Source: Leucobacter tenebrionis (GTDB lineage Bacteria; Actinomycetota; Actinomycetes; Actinomycetales; Microbacteriaceae). From it: a DNA stretch of 64,000 nt. The translations under genes were made by a program, and so were the position numbers. The notes under the pieces were generated by a model that had not been told where the DNA came from, made no database searches, and saw only the letters and a list, made by a program, of their open reading frames with translations. Positions within the stretch are counted from its first letter, which is position 1. Each line of letters opens with the position of its first letter. The stretch is from assembly GCF_019884725.1 (NCBI RefSeq), contig NZ_CP082322.1, forward strand, positions 2,852,001-2,916,000, read 5' to 3'. Of this stretch, positions 18,395-26,644 are shown piece after piece.

Positions 18395-19963
18395 TCAGAT
18401 CCGGAACGGCCAGATGAGCGGCACCCAGAACACAGCGACGAGGAAGAACAGAGCCGCAAACGGCAGCCCGAACCTCGAGTAGTCCCCGAAGCGATAGCGG
18501 CCGGGTTCCATCACCATCAGGTTCGCCGGCGTGGCGACCGGGGTGAGGAATGCCGCAGCGCCGATGACGGTGAGGCCCATGAGGAACGGCAGCGGGGAGA
18601 CGTGCATGCCGTCGGCGAGCGCGGTCGCGATGGGGATCATGATGAGCACGGTCGCGGTGTTGCTGATGAGCTGCCCCAGTATGAGGGAGACGAGTGCTAT
18701 CGCCCCGAGCGCTGCGGTCGGCCCGAACCCGCCGACCAGAGACTGGAGCTGGTCGGCGATGAGTTGCGCGGCACCGGTCGACTGGAACGCGGCAGACAGC
18801 GGGATCATGCCGGCGACGAGCACGACCGTCGTCCAGGAGATCGCCCGGTACGCCTGGGCCGGAGTGATCACCTTGAGAATGATGAGCGCGCATGCGGCGA
18901 GGAGGCCGGCGACGGCCGCAGGAACGACTCCCGTGACGAGGAGCATCACCATACCCGCTGTGACGGCGAGCGTCCGTTTCGCTCCGCGGCCGAGCGGCAC
19001 GCTGCGGCGCAGGCGATCGGGACGCTCGACGACGAGTACCTCGCGACCGTCTGACGTGTGCCGGGTGAGGTCTTCCCAGGCGCCGTCGAGCAGGAGCACA
19101 TCCCCGGCCTGGAGCCGGATGCCTGCTCCGGACAGCAGGGTATCGCCTCTGCGGGCGGCGCGAATGACGAGGTCTCCGCTCGGCGTGCACATCCCCGGGT
19201 AGACGTGCAGGCCGATCAGCGGCGACCGAGGGGAGACGAGGACTTCGGTGACGCCGCGTTCTGCTGAAACAGTGAAAGCGTCTCCGTCGAGGTCGTATTC
19301 GGCACGCAGGAGCCTGGCGAACTGCTGGAGATCCAGCGGAGCGCGGTAGGGCGGTCGTTTCGGGAGCAGGCGCGGCCCGAGCAGCACGATGATCGCGGCG
19401 CTGCCGACGACGAGCGGGAGCCCTGCGAGGGCGAACTCGAAGAACCCGAATTGTCGGGCTCCGGCGTCGCGGGCCGCTTCGGAGACGAGAATGTTCACCG
19501 GGGTGCCGGTGAGGGCGAGCATCGAACCGGCGTGCGCGGAGAACGCGAGCGGCAGCAGCATCTGGGACGGGGCGATGCCGGCCCGTGTCGCCACCACTAC
19601 GACCAGCGGCAGGAACGCCGCGACCGATCCGTTCACGCTGATCAGGGCCGTGACGACCGCGGTGAGCAGGCACAGCACGATCGTGAGCGGGACACGTCGT
19701 GCGCCCGCCCGGGAGATGACCTGCTGCCCGGCCCACGCGATGATCCCGGATGCCTCCAATGCCTCGCTGACGACGAAGAGCGCCGCGATGAACAGCACCG
19801 TCGGATCTCCGAACCCTGCGAGCGCGGATCCGAGGTCGAGGACGCCGGTGAGGTACAGCGCGAGAGACACCCCGATGGCGGTCACCCCGAGCGGCACCGC
19901 ATTGGAGATGAACGCGATCACCGCCAGCGCCAGGATGACGAGAACGACGACGATCGGGTCCAT
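18395..19963 (-). CDS. SLC13/DASS-type permease with a central TrkA_C domain
   Basis: Predicted sodium-coupled anion/dicarboxylate transporter of 522 residues. The N-terminal membrane half (residues ~1-200) includes the TGTPVNILVSE re-entrant motif. A cytosolic RCK/TrkA_C regulatory domain lies at ~240-310 (SPLIGLHVYPGMCTPSGDLV). The second half ends with LISNTATVLIMIPIATALA and FLTPVATPANLMVMEPG, the paired SNT and TPAN motifs of the family. Only one TrkA_C copy is present where many relatives have two. It is divergent from abgT, sharing the control region 19964-20127. The substrate (sulfate, dicarboxylate or other) cannot be decided. Confidence 0.88.
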   Translation of the reverse strand: MDPIVVVLVILALAVIAFISNAVPLGVTAIGVSLALYLTGVLDLGSALAGFGDPTVLFIAALFVVSEALEASGIIAWAGQQVISRAGARRVPLTIVLCLLTAVVTALISVNGSVAAFLPLVVVVATRAGIAPSQMLLPLAFSAHAGSMLALTGTPVNILVSEAARDAGARQFGFFEFALAGLPLVVGSAAIIVLLGPRLLPKRPPYRAPLDLQQFARLLRAEYDLDGDAFTVSAERGVTEVLVSPRSPLIGLHVYPGMCTPSGDLVIRAARRGDTLLSGAGIRLQAGDVLLLDGAWEDLTRHTSDGREVLVVERPDRLRRSVPLGRGAKRTLAVTAGMVMLLVTGVVPAAVAGLLAACALIILKVITPAQAYRAISWTTVVLVAGMIPLSAAFQSTGAAQLIADQLQSLVGGFGPTAALGAIALVSLILGQLISNTATVLIMIPIATALADGMHVSPLPFLMGLTVIGAAAFLTPVATPANLMVMEPGRYRFGDYSRFGLPFAALFFLVAVFWVPLIWPFRI

Positions 19964-20005
19964 AGCTGCTGAGCGTAGTCGCGCGGAAGGGGAGGCTCAT
20001 ACCGG

Positions 20006-20028
20006 ACACCCCATGTTCTGGGGGGTGT
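20006..20028. promoter_or_regulatory. Candidate palindromic operator between SLC13 and abgT genes
   Basis: ACACCCC (20006-20012) and GGGGTGT (20022-20028) form perfect 7-nt arms separated by nine bases, in the middle of the divergent control region. It could bind the nearby LuxR-type regulator; no direct support. Confidence 0.35.
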
Positions 20029-20127
20029 GATTTGCCGGGTCTCGCGGCACTCGAAATCATGGCCTCACAGGCTCCTGTGAATTCCGCAAGAGCGCCGAGC
20101 TCCGCAGCAGAAAGGAGGGGCCATCGC

Positions 20128-21786
20128 ATGGACGCCCTTGCCGACGCCGCCCCCGCGGCGCAACAAAAAGGCTTTCTGAACTGGATCGAGAAGGTCGGGA
20201 ACAGGATCCCGAACCCGACGATCATGTTCGTCTACCTCATCGGGCTCATCGCAGTGCTCTCGGCCCTCCTGTCCTGGGCCGGGGTGTCGGTCACGGACGA
20301 GGTCGTCACGCCCGTGCCGAAAGACGAGTTCTCGCAGATCAATGAGAATCTAGGCGGTACGTGGTCGATCTACGACTCCACCACGGGCGAACCGGCGGAG
20401 GTGCCGGACTACATCGTCGAGGAACAGACCTTCGAGGTGCAGAACCTGCTCTCGGTCGACGGGCTCCGCTTCTTCTTCACCTCCTTCGTCGACAACTTCG
20501 CCGGATTCGGTGTCGTCGCCGTGGTGCTGATCGCGATGGCCGGCGTCGGCGTGGCCGAGCACGCGGGCATGATGGGCGCCCTCATCCGGCGAGTGGTGAA
20601 GGTCGCCCCGCGTCGCTGGCTCGCGTTCATCCTCATCTTCGTCGGCGTGCTCTCCTCTGTCGCGACCGACGCCGGATACCTGATCCTCGTGCCGCTCGCC
20701 GCAGCCGCCTTCTTCACCGTCGGCCGGCATCCGCTCGCGGGACTCGCGGCGGCGTTCGCGAGCGTGGGCGCGATCTTCGCGGTGAACCTGCTGATCACGC
20801 CGACGGACAGCATGCTCGTCGAGATCACGAACGAGGTGCTCGCGACCGCGGGCATGGAGACGCTCGAGGTGACGCAGAACTACTACTTCTCCGTCGCCTC
20901 ATCGATCCTCATGGCGATCGTCGCGCTGCTCGTCACGGTCTTCGTCACCGAGAAACGGCTCGGGGCCTACGATCGCTCCCAGTACGCCGGTGCTGAGAGC
21001 GATGACGAGATCGACCATGACGCCGAGGCTCGGGGCCTCAAGTTCGCGTTCTGGGCGCTGATCGGCTTCATCGTCGTCATCGCCGCGCTCACAGCTCCTC
21101 CAGGTGCTCCGCTGCGCGACCCCGAGACGGGCGCGATCATCGGCACCACCCCCTTCATGGCGAGCCTCGTGTTCATCATCTCGCTCGGATTCCTCGTCTG
21201 CGGCGTCGCCTACGGGGCCGGGGCGCGGACGCTGAGGGGCGGATCCGCCGCGGTCGGCGCGATCGCGAAGACCTTCGCCAGCCTCGGTGGGCTGCTCGTG
21301 ATGTTCCTGATGATCGCCCAGTTCATCGCCCTGTTCAACTGGTCGAACCTGCCCACTGTGGCCGCGGTGTCCGCTGCGGAATTGCTGCAGCAGGCGAACG
21401 TGCCTGCGATCGTGCTGCTGGTCGCGTTCATCGTCGTGATCGTGCTGCTCGACTTCATCCTGCCCGGTCTGGTGCCGAAGTGGGTGATCTTCGCGCCGGT
21501 GTTCATCCCGATCTTCGCGTCGCTCGATGTCGCCCCGCAGACGTTGCTCGCCGCTTACCGCGTCGGCGACTCGCCCGTCAACGTCCTCACCCCGCTGATG
21601 GTGTACCTGCCGTTCATGGTCACCGTGGCGCAGCGGTACCGGAAGGACGCCGGTATCGGCACCATCATCGCGCTCATGATCCCGTACGCCGTCTGGATCT
21701 TCCTCTCCTGGACCGCGCTCTACGTGGTCTGGTTCCTCACCGGCATCCCGTGGGGGCCGGGCGCCCCCGTCCAGCTCGGCGGCTGA
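20128..21786 (+). CDS. AbgT-family transporter
   Basis: Membrane transporter of 552 residues related to E. coli AbgT, which takes up p-aminobenzoyl-glutamate; other members export sulfonamides. The N-terminus FLNWIEKVGNRIPNPTIMFV is the family hallmark (GN.LP.P..lF). Other signatures are VATDAGYLILVPLAA near residue 180 and a late KWVIFAPVFIPIFASLDVAP segment. The ATG at 20128 sits nine bases after an excellent AAAGGAGG, which decides this start over a longer frame. A leucyl-aminopeptidase gene follows 40 bases later. AbgT plus a peptidase suggests uptake of a small peptide or acyl-amino acid followed by intracellular hydrolysis. Confidence 0.92.
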   Translation: MDALADAAPAAQQKGFLNWIEKVGNRIPNPTIMFVYLIGLIAVLSALLSWAGVSVTDEVVTPVPKDEFSQINENLGGTWSIYDSTTGEPAEVPDYIVEEQTFEVQNLLSVDGLRFFFTSFVDNFAGFGVVAVVLIAMAGVGVAEHAGMMGALIRRVVKVAPRRWLAFILIFVGVLSSVATDAGYLILVPLAAAAFFTVGRHPLAGLAAAFASVGAIFAVNLLITPTDSMLVEITNEVLATAGMETLEVTQNYYFSVASSILMAIVALLVTVFVTEKRLGAYDRSQYAGAESDDEIDHDAEARGLKFAFWALIGFIVVIAALTAPPGAPLRDPETGAIIGTTPFMASLVFIISLGFLVCGVAYGAGARTLRGGSAAVGAIAKTFASLGGLLVMFLMIAQFIALFNWSNLPTVAAVSAAELLQQANVPAIVLLVAFIVVIVLLDFILPGLVPKWVIFAPVFIPIFASLDVAPQTLLAAYRVGDSPVNVLTPLMVYLPFMVTVAQRYRKDAGIGTIIALMIPYAVWIFLSWTALYVVWFLTGIPWGPGAPVQLGG

Positions 21787-21826
21787 CCGCCCGCCGTCCA
21801 TCCCGATCGACGAAGGAGCAGAACTC

Positions 21827-23341
21827 ATGCAACGCAGCCCGAACAAGCTCATCCCGAACGACCTCGCCACCGTTCCCGGCCTCGACGCCCTCGGTCTCGC
21901 GCAGGTGCGACTCGGCGCGGCGGATGCGCAGCCGGAGGTCCTCGGCGTCGGCGTCACCGCGGACGCCGACGTCCCGGCGCAGATCGGTCTCTCCCGTGAG
22001 GCGCTGACCAGTCTCGGCTTCGAGGCGAAGCCCGGCCAGACCCTCCTGCTGCCCCGATCCGAGGAGCCGGATCTCATCGCGGTCGGCCTCGGCGAGACCG
22101 CGGAACTGACCGCCGCCGGCGTGCGTGACGGGGCCGCGGCCCTGGTGCGCGCGGCGGCTTCGCGGGCGAGCATCGCTGTGCGATTCGTCGCGGAGGCACT
22201 GGATCGGACCGTGCTCGTGCGGTCCATCGTGGAGGGCGCACTGCTCGCGCGGTACCGCTACTCGGTGCTGCAATCGGACGCGAAGCGGATCGACCTGACC
22301 GAACTCGTCATCGAGGGCGCTGACGAGGCCGACCGGGGTGCGGTCGATACCGGGCTCGTGGCGGTGCGCGCCGCGGTCGTCGCACGGGATCTCGCGAACA
22401 CTCCGCCCGGGCACCTCACCGCCACGAACATGGGCGAGATAGCGGTCGAGCTGGGCGACAGGTTCGGCTTCGACGTCGAGGTTCATGACAAGCAGCAGCT
22501 CATCGATCTGGGCTGCGGCGGACTGCTCGGCGTCAATCAGGGCTCCATCGAGGAGCCGCGCATGATCGTGCTGCGCTACCGCCCCGAGGAAGAGCCCACC
22601 GGCAGACTCGGCCTCATCGGCAAGGGCATCATGTACGACTCCGGCGGCATCAGTCTGAAGCCGTCGGACCCGATGCACCTGCTCATGAAGATGGACATGG
22701 GCGGGGCCGCGGCCGTGCTCGGCGCCTTCACCGGACTGCGCGATGCCGGCGCGTCGGTCGAGGTCGTCGGGTGGCTGATGTGCACGGACAACATGCCCTC
22801 GAGCACCGCCTATAAGCTCGGCGACGTGCTCACCGCGCGGAACGGCACCACGATCGAGGTGAAGAACACCGATGCCGAGGGACGGCTCGCCATGAGCGAC
22901 GCCTTCGCACTCGCCAACGAGGATCGGGTCGACGCGATCGTCGATATCGCGACGCTCACCGGAGCCGCGCTCGTCTCCCTCGGCGGGCACGTCGCCGCGC
23001 TCCTCGGCAACGACGACCGGATGATCGATGCGGTCCGCGCTGCCTCGGACGAGACGGACGAGCAAGTATGGCAGTTGCCGCTGGTGCGGAAGTACCGTCC
23101 CCAGCTCGACTCCGACATCGCCGACATCTCGAACCTCGGAGGCCCCTTCGCCGGGACCATCACGGCCGCGCTCTTCCTCGACCACTTCGCAGGCAAGACG
23201 CCGTGGGCGCATCTCGACATCGCAGGCACCATGCAGGTGGAGAAGGACGACTCCTGGCGAACCCGCGGCGCGACCGGATTCGGGGCTCGCCTGCTCCTGC
23301 AGTTCGCAACGGACTTCACCGCACCGGACCGGGAGGAGTGA
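21827..23341 (+). CDS. Leucyl aminopeptidase, M17 family
   Basis: Cytosolic two-metal aminopeptidase of 504 residues removing N-terminal amino acids from peptides. The C-terminal catalytic domain carries GKGIMYDSGGISLKP near residue 265, KMDMGGAAAVLGA near 290, and the family signature NTDAEGRL near 345. The bicarbonate/transition-state Arg is within that last motif. The N-terminal macro-like domain covers residues 1-170. The ATG follows GAAGGAG by seven bases. Placed between abgT and a gene two bases downstream, it is part of one operon. The characterised AbgT operon carries M20-family AbgA/AbgB; an M17 enzyme here is a different pairing. Confidence 0.94.
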   Translation: MQRSPNKLIPNDLATVPGLDALGLAQVRLGAADAQPEVLGVGVTADADVPAQIGLSREALTSLGFEAKPGQTLLLPRSEEPDLIAVGLGETAELTAAGVRDGAAALVRAAASRASIAVRFVAEALDRTVLVRSIVEGALLARYRYSVLQSDAKRIDLTELVIEGADEADRGAVDTGLVAVRAAVVARDLANTPPGHLTATNMGEIAVELGDRFGFDVEVHDKQQLIDLGCGGLLGVNQGSIEEPRMIVLRYRPEEEPTGRLGLIGKGIMYDSGGISLKPSDPMHLLMKMDMGGAAAVLGAFTGLRDAGASVEVVGWLMCTDNMPSSTAYKLGDVLTARNGTTIEVKNTDAEGRLAMSDAFALANEDRVDAIVDIATLTGAALVSLGGHVAALLGNDDRMIDAVRAASDETDEQVWQLPLVRKYRPQLDSDIADISNLGGPFAGTITAALFLDHFAGKTPWAHLDIAGTMQVEKDDSWRTRGATGFGARLLLQFATDFTAPDREE

Positions 23342-23343
23342 CG

Positions 23344-23748
23344 ATGGCAGATGCCACCTATGCAGGGCCCGTGAGCTTCACCGTGTTCACGTTGCCCGCC
23401 CCGCCGGATCTCGCCGGGATCACCGCCGAACTCACCAGGCTCGCGGCGGACCGTCGGGCCGAGATCCTCGACGTCGAACTCGTGGGCCGTGCGGAGGACG
23501 GTTCCGTACAGCGCTTCGAGCTCAGCGAGGGCCTCGCACCCGCGGAGACCGGGCTGCTCGACGAGGGGGATCTCGAGACGGTCGCGCGAGAGCTCCCGGA
23601 CGGGCGGCTCGCGTTCGTCGTCGTCTACGAGGACCGCTTGCTCGCCGGCCTCGCCGCACAGGTCGCCGCCGTCGGCGGCACGGAACTGTGGGTCGGCGGC
23701 GTCGATCCCGACGACCTCGACGAACAGCACCAGGAGAGTGCGCCATGA
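23344..23748 (+). CDS. DUF6325-like small protein
   Basis: Soluble, acidic 134-residue protein, no signal peptide or membrane segment. The layout (short beta-start FTVFTLPAP, ITAELTRLAADRRAEILDVE, FELSEGL, DEGDLETVARELPDG, RLAFVVVYEDRLLAGLAAQV, end in Asp/Glu) resembles the actinobacterial DUF6325 family, whose function is unknown. The match is from memory of the pattern. It starts two bases after the aminopeptidase stop and its own stop overlaps the next ATG (ATGA), so translation is coupled on both sides. DUF6325 genes often sit beside SHOCT-domain genes, as here. Confidence 0.65.
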   Translation: MADATYAGPVSFTVFTLPAPPDLAGITAELTRLAADRRAEILDVELVGRAEDGSVQRFELSEGLAPAETGLLDEGDLETVARELPDGRLAFVVVYEDRLLAGLAAQVAAVGGTELWVGGVDPDDLDEQHQESAP

Positions 23749-24005
23749 GTCTGCTTCGCACCGCCGCCCGTGCCTCGGTCGCCGCCCGTGCCGTCGGCCG
23801 CGTGCAGCGGCGTCAACAGGCGGCCTGGGCCGCGCAAGATGCCGGGCACGCCGCTGCGGCCCCGGTCGCCTCACCGTCGCCCGCCGCACCGTCGGGCGGT
23901 TCCCAGGCGCTCATCGACCAGCTGGCTCAGCTCGGTCAATTGCGTGACGCTGGGGTGCTCACCGCCGAGGAGTTCGACGCCCAGAAGCAGCGCTTGCTCG
24001 CGTGA
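23745..24005 (+). CDS. Small SHOCT-domain protein
   Basis: Protein of 86 residues. The basic, Ala-rich N-terminal half (TAARASVAARAVGRVQRRQQ) is followed by a Pro/Ala/Ser linker and a C-terminal SHOCT motif, about residues 57-86: LIDQLAQLGQLRDAGVLTAE then EFDAQKQRLL. SHOCT motifs are short oligomerisation helices found at the ends of many unrelated proteins. The start overlaps the previous stop by four bases. A second SHOCT motif of the same type ends the next gene product, so the two may associate. Exact function unknown. Confidence 0.75.
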   Translation: MSLLRTAARASVAARAVGRVQRRQQAAWAAQDAGHAAAAPVASPSPAAPSGGSQALIDQLAQLGQLRDAGVLTAEEFDAQKQRLLA

Positions 24006-24068
24006 ACCCGAAGCCAACTACCCCCAATAGCATGAACGCCCGAAATCGGGTGTGAGAAAGGAAGCGCA

Positions 24069-24467
24069 ATGTCATTCTGGTCGAACATCTGGGATGCGAT
24101 CTGGTGGATGCTCACGATCTTCGTGTTCATCGCCTACCTCATGGCCTTGTTCTCGATCATCAGCGACCTGTTCCGCGACCGGAAGCTGAACGGCTTCGCG
24201 AAAGCGATCTGGCTGATCTTCCTGGTCTTCCTCCCGTTCCTCACCGCGCTCGTGTACCTCATCGCCCGTGGTCGCGGGATGGGTGAACGCGCGCAGGCGC
24301 AGGCGGATCAGGCGCAGCAGGCCACCGAGTCGTACATCCGATCCGTCGCCGCGGAAACCACCCCGACCGATGAGATCGCTCGTGCCAAGCAGTTGCTCGA
24401 TGCCGGTGCGATCAGCGAAGACGAGTACGCCTCTCTCAAAGCGGCAGCACTGGCGAGGGTGCGATGA
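24069..24467 (+). CDS. Membrane protein with PLD_N-like hairpin and C-terminal SHOCT motif
   Basis: A 132-residue protein with two N-terminal transmembrane helices (residues ~8-35 and ~45-68, IWLIFLVFLPFLTALVYLIA), like the phospholipase D nuclease N-terminal (PLDNc) anchor. A charged Gln/Ala-rich linker and a SHOCT motif (DEIARAKQLLDAGAISEDEY) follow near the end. GAAAGGAAG precedes the ATG. Its stop overlaps the ATG of the following lipoprotein gene. No enzymatic domain is present; it may be an envelope scaffold or stress protein, by inference only. Confidence 0.75.
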   Translation: MSFWSNIWDAIWWMLTIFVFIAYLMALFSIISDLFRDRKLNGFAKAIWLIFLVFLPFLTALVYLIARGRGMGERAQAQADQAQQATESYIRSVAAETTPTDEIARAKQLLDAGAISEDEYASLKAAALARVR

Positions 24468-24817
24468 TGCGCGGCCGGACCGTTCTCGCGGCCGTCGCCG
24501 TCGCCGCAGCCGCCCTGCTGACGGGCTGCTCGGGCGCATCCGGCGCGGCCGGCACTTGGGGATCGGACGCGGAGGGTGAGCCGCAGCTCGTACTCGACCA
24601 AGACGGCACCCTGACCGGCACCGACGGCTGCAACCGTCTGAACGGAGACTGGACGGAAAAGGATGAGACGATCTCATTCGGCGAGATCGCGTCCACGACG
24701 ATGGCCTGTCCCGATGTCGATACCTGGCTGTCGGGGATGAGCACCGCCACCCGAGACGGGAGCACTCTGCACATCTTCGACGCTGACGGGGCCGAGATCG
24801 GCACTCTGCAGCAGTAA
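24464..24817 (+). CDS. META-domain lipoprotein
   Basis: Secreted 117-residue lipoprotein. It has a short basic start, hydrophobic core AVAVAAAALL and lipobox LLTGC (Cys ~22). The mature part carries the META/HslJ pattern: GTW near residue 31, a Gly/Asp turn, GTDGCNRLNGDW near residue 51, then ISFGEIASTTMACPD. META domains are found in heat-inducible HslJ of E. coli and related surface proteins of unclear function. The gene overlaps its upstream neighbour by four bases, so it belongs to the abgT-peptidase operon. Confidence 0.82.
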   Translation: MMRGRTVLAAVAVAAAALLTGCSGASGAAGTWGSDAEGEPQLVLDQDGTLTGTDGCNRLNGDWTEKDETISFGEIASTTMACPDVDTWLSGMSTATRDGSTLHIFDADGAEIGTLQQ

Positions 24818-24823
24818 CCCGCG

Positions 24824-25357
24824 ATGATCGAAGCGGCAGGAGCAGCGGCAGCCCCGCCCGTTCGTCTCGGGCGGGGCTCACGGCTCGGCGCGTTCGCGTC
24901 GTCGTCGGAGGGGATCTACGGGCTGATCCTCGTCGGCGGCATGATCGTGGTGAGCCGGGATCTCACGGGCTCCTCCGGTGAGGCGCTCCTCATCGTGGCG
25001 GTGACCCTCATCGTGTTCTTCATCGCGCACGTGTATGCGGGCGCGCTCGCCCGACTCGCGGCACCCGGCACCACCCACCTCGGCTCCGCGATCCGGCACA
25101 GCGTCAGAGAATCCCTCGGTCTGCTCCTGATCGGCGTGCTCCCGATTCTCGCCCTCGGCCTCGGAGTCATCGGCCTGCTCCGGCATGCGGACGCTGTCTG
25201 GCTCGCCCTCATCCTCGACGGTGCGCTGCTCGGGGCGCTCGGCTGGGTGATCACCGCCGCCCGTACGAACTCGTGGTGGGGTCGGGCCGGAGGTGCCGTC
25301 CTGACCGCCGCGATCGGGGCGGTCCTGATGCTGTTGAAGGTCCTGATCCATCACTAG
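24824..25357 (+). CDS. Integral membrane protein of unknown function
   Basis: A 177-residue protein with about five hydrophobic helices: IYGLILVGGMIVVS, LLIVAVTLIVFFIAHVYAGA, LGLLLIGVLPILALGLGVIG, VWLALILDGALLGALGWVIT and the C-terminal VLTAAIGAVLMLLKVLI. No recognised domain. It begins six bases after the META lipoprotein stop and ends 138 bases before the sensor-kinase gene. It may be an accessory to envelope sensing in this operon, but this is only positional. Confidence 0.72.
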   Translation: MIEAAGAAAAPPVRLGRGSRLGAFASSSEGIYGLILVGGMIVVSRDLTGSSGEALLIVAVTLIVFFIAHVYAGALARLAAPGTTHLGSAIRHSVRESLGLLLIGVLPILALGLGVIGLLRHADAVWLALILDGALLGALGWVITAARTNSWWGRAGGAVLTAAIGAVLMLLKVLIHH

Positions 25358-25495
25358 ACCGCTCCCAGCAGCCCCGGACGTCGATCCTGCGATGCAACAG
25401 GGGCTGCGCGGAAGAGCGCAGGTGCTTCGGACGGTGCGACAGAGGAGAATGGCGAGCACGCCGTCAGTGCTGCAGCTGCGGGAGGAGGACAGGGC

Positions 25496-26644
25496 GTGAA
25501 CCGTGCATTCGAGCCCGTCGATCGTCCGCTCGGGCAACTCGTCGCCGTGCTGGGCCTGCTGGTCGCCGGCATGCTCTATATCCGCGTGTATGACGCCGTA
25601 CCGGCGATGTCGCTGTGGTGGCATCTCCTGATCCTCGCCGGGATCCTGCCGACCGTCACGGTCGCCCTCTTGAGCCCCGTACTGCCGCTGCAACTCCTGC
25701 GTGCACTGTGGATCACGATCCCCGCACTCGGGTATCTCACGACGCTGCTCACCTTCTTCGCGTACGAGGGCGGCGAAGCCGGCACGTTCGTCGCCCTGCA
25801 GTGGTGGATGTGCATGAGCTACGCGAGTTTCCTCGCGGTATGGCTGCGGCCCGGACCGGCGATCGGCGTCGCGGCGACGGCGGGACTGCTCCCCGGGATC
25901 TCAGCCGTCCTCGGACTCGGCTACCTTCCCGCGGGGGCGGGACGGTTCGTGCTCGTCCAGATGGGGTTCTTCGTGTTCGCGAGCATCTTCGCCGCGATGC
26001 GGGCGGAGATGATCCGCTACCACGAGGCCCAGCAGATCGCGAAAGCCGAGCAGATCGCGTCAGCCTTCGCCGCGGCGCGTGCGCGTGCGGATGCCTGGTT
26101 CGTGCGGTTCGTTCACGACCACGTACTCGCGACCCTGGCAGCGGCGATCCGATTCACCGGCCCGCCTCCGCAGGAGGTCAGCGCGTCGGCGCGTCGCACC
26201 TTGCAGATGCTGCAGGATCCCGGGGTGCCGGGCGGATCCTCCTCACCGGATCTCTCTCCGATGGAGCTCGCGCACCGCCTGAGCGCACAGCTCGACACGA
26301 TGCTCTGGCACCTGGTGCTGACCCCGGCAGCAGGGTTCGAAGAAATTCCCGCCGATGCTGCCCGAGCCCTCGAGGACGCGTCGGCGGAAGCAGTGCGCAA
26401 CAGTCTCCGCCACGCCGGCGATCCGGTCCCCCGGAGGTTCACCGCTCAGCTCTCAGCACGACGGGTATCGATCCTCATCGAGGACGACGGGGCCGGCTTC
26501 GACATGGCCGCCTCTTTCGCTCAGCGGCTCGGTATCCGCGCGAGTATCGTGCAGCGGATGCGCGAGGTCGACGGCGGAAGCGCCACGGTCACCTCGTCGC
26601 CCGGCCGCGGCACGACGGTGCGCCTGGAATGGCGGCGGCCATGA
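25496..26644 (+). CDS. Sensor histidine kinase, HisKA_3 type
   Basis: Membrane sensor of 382 residues. Five or six transmembrane helices occupy residues ~12-170. A dimerisation helix follows, with the phospho-acceptor in RFVHDHVLATL near residue 206, matching the HD...TL pattern of kinases that serve NarL/LuxR-type regulators. The HATPase domain shows the N box EAVRNSLRHAG, G1 EDDGAGFD and G2 GRGTTVRLEW. The GTG start at 25496 lies seven bases after GGAGGAGG. The next gene overlaps by four bases. The likely partner is the regulator at 17755, the only LuxR-type regulator in the window. Confidence 0.88.
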   Translation: MNRAFEPVDRPLGQLVAVLGLLVAGMLYIRVYDAVPAMSLWWHLLILAGILPTVTVALLSPVLPLQLLRALWITIPALGYLTTLLTFFAYEGGEAGTFVALQWWMCMSYASFLAVWLRPGPAIGVAATAGLLPGISAVLGLGYLPAGAGRFVLVQMGFFVFASIFAAMRAEMIRYHEAQQIAKAEQIASAFAAARARADAWFVRFVHDHVLATLAAAIRFTGPPPQEVSASARRTLQMLQDPGVPGGSSSPDLSPMELAHRLSAQLDTMLWHLVLTPAAGFEEIPADAARALEDASAEAVRNSLRHAGDPVPRRFTAQLSARRVSILIEDDGAGFDMAASFAQRLGIRASIVQRMREVDGGSATVTSSPGRGTTVRLEWRRP

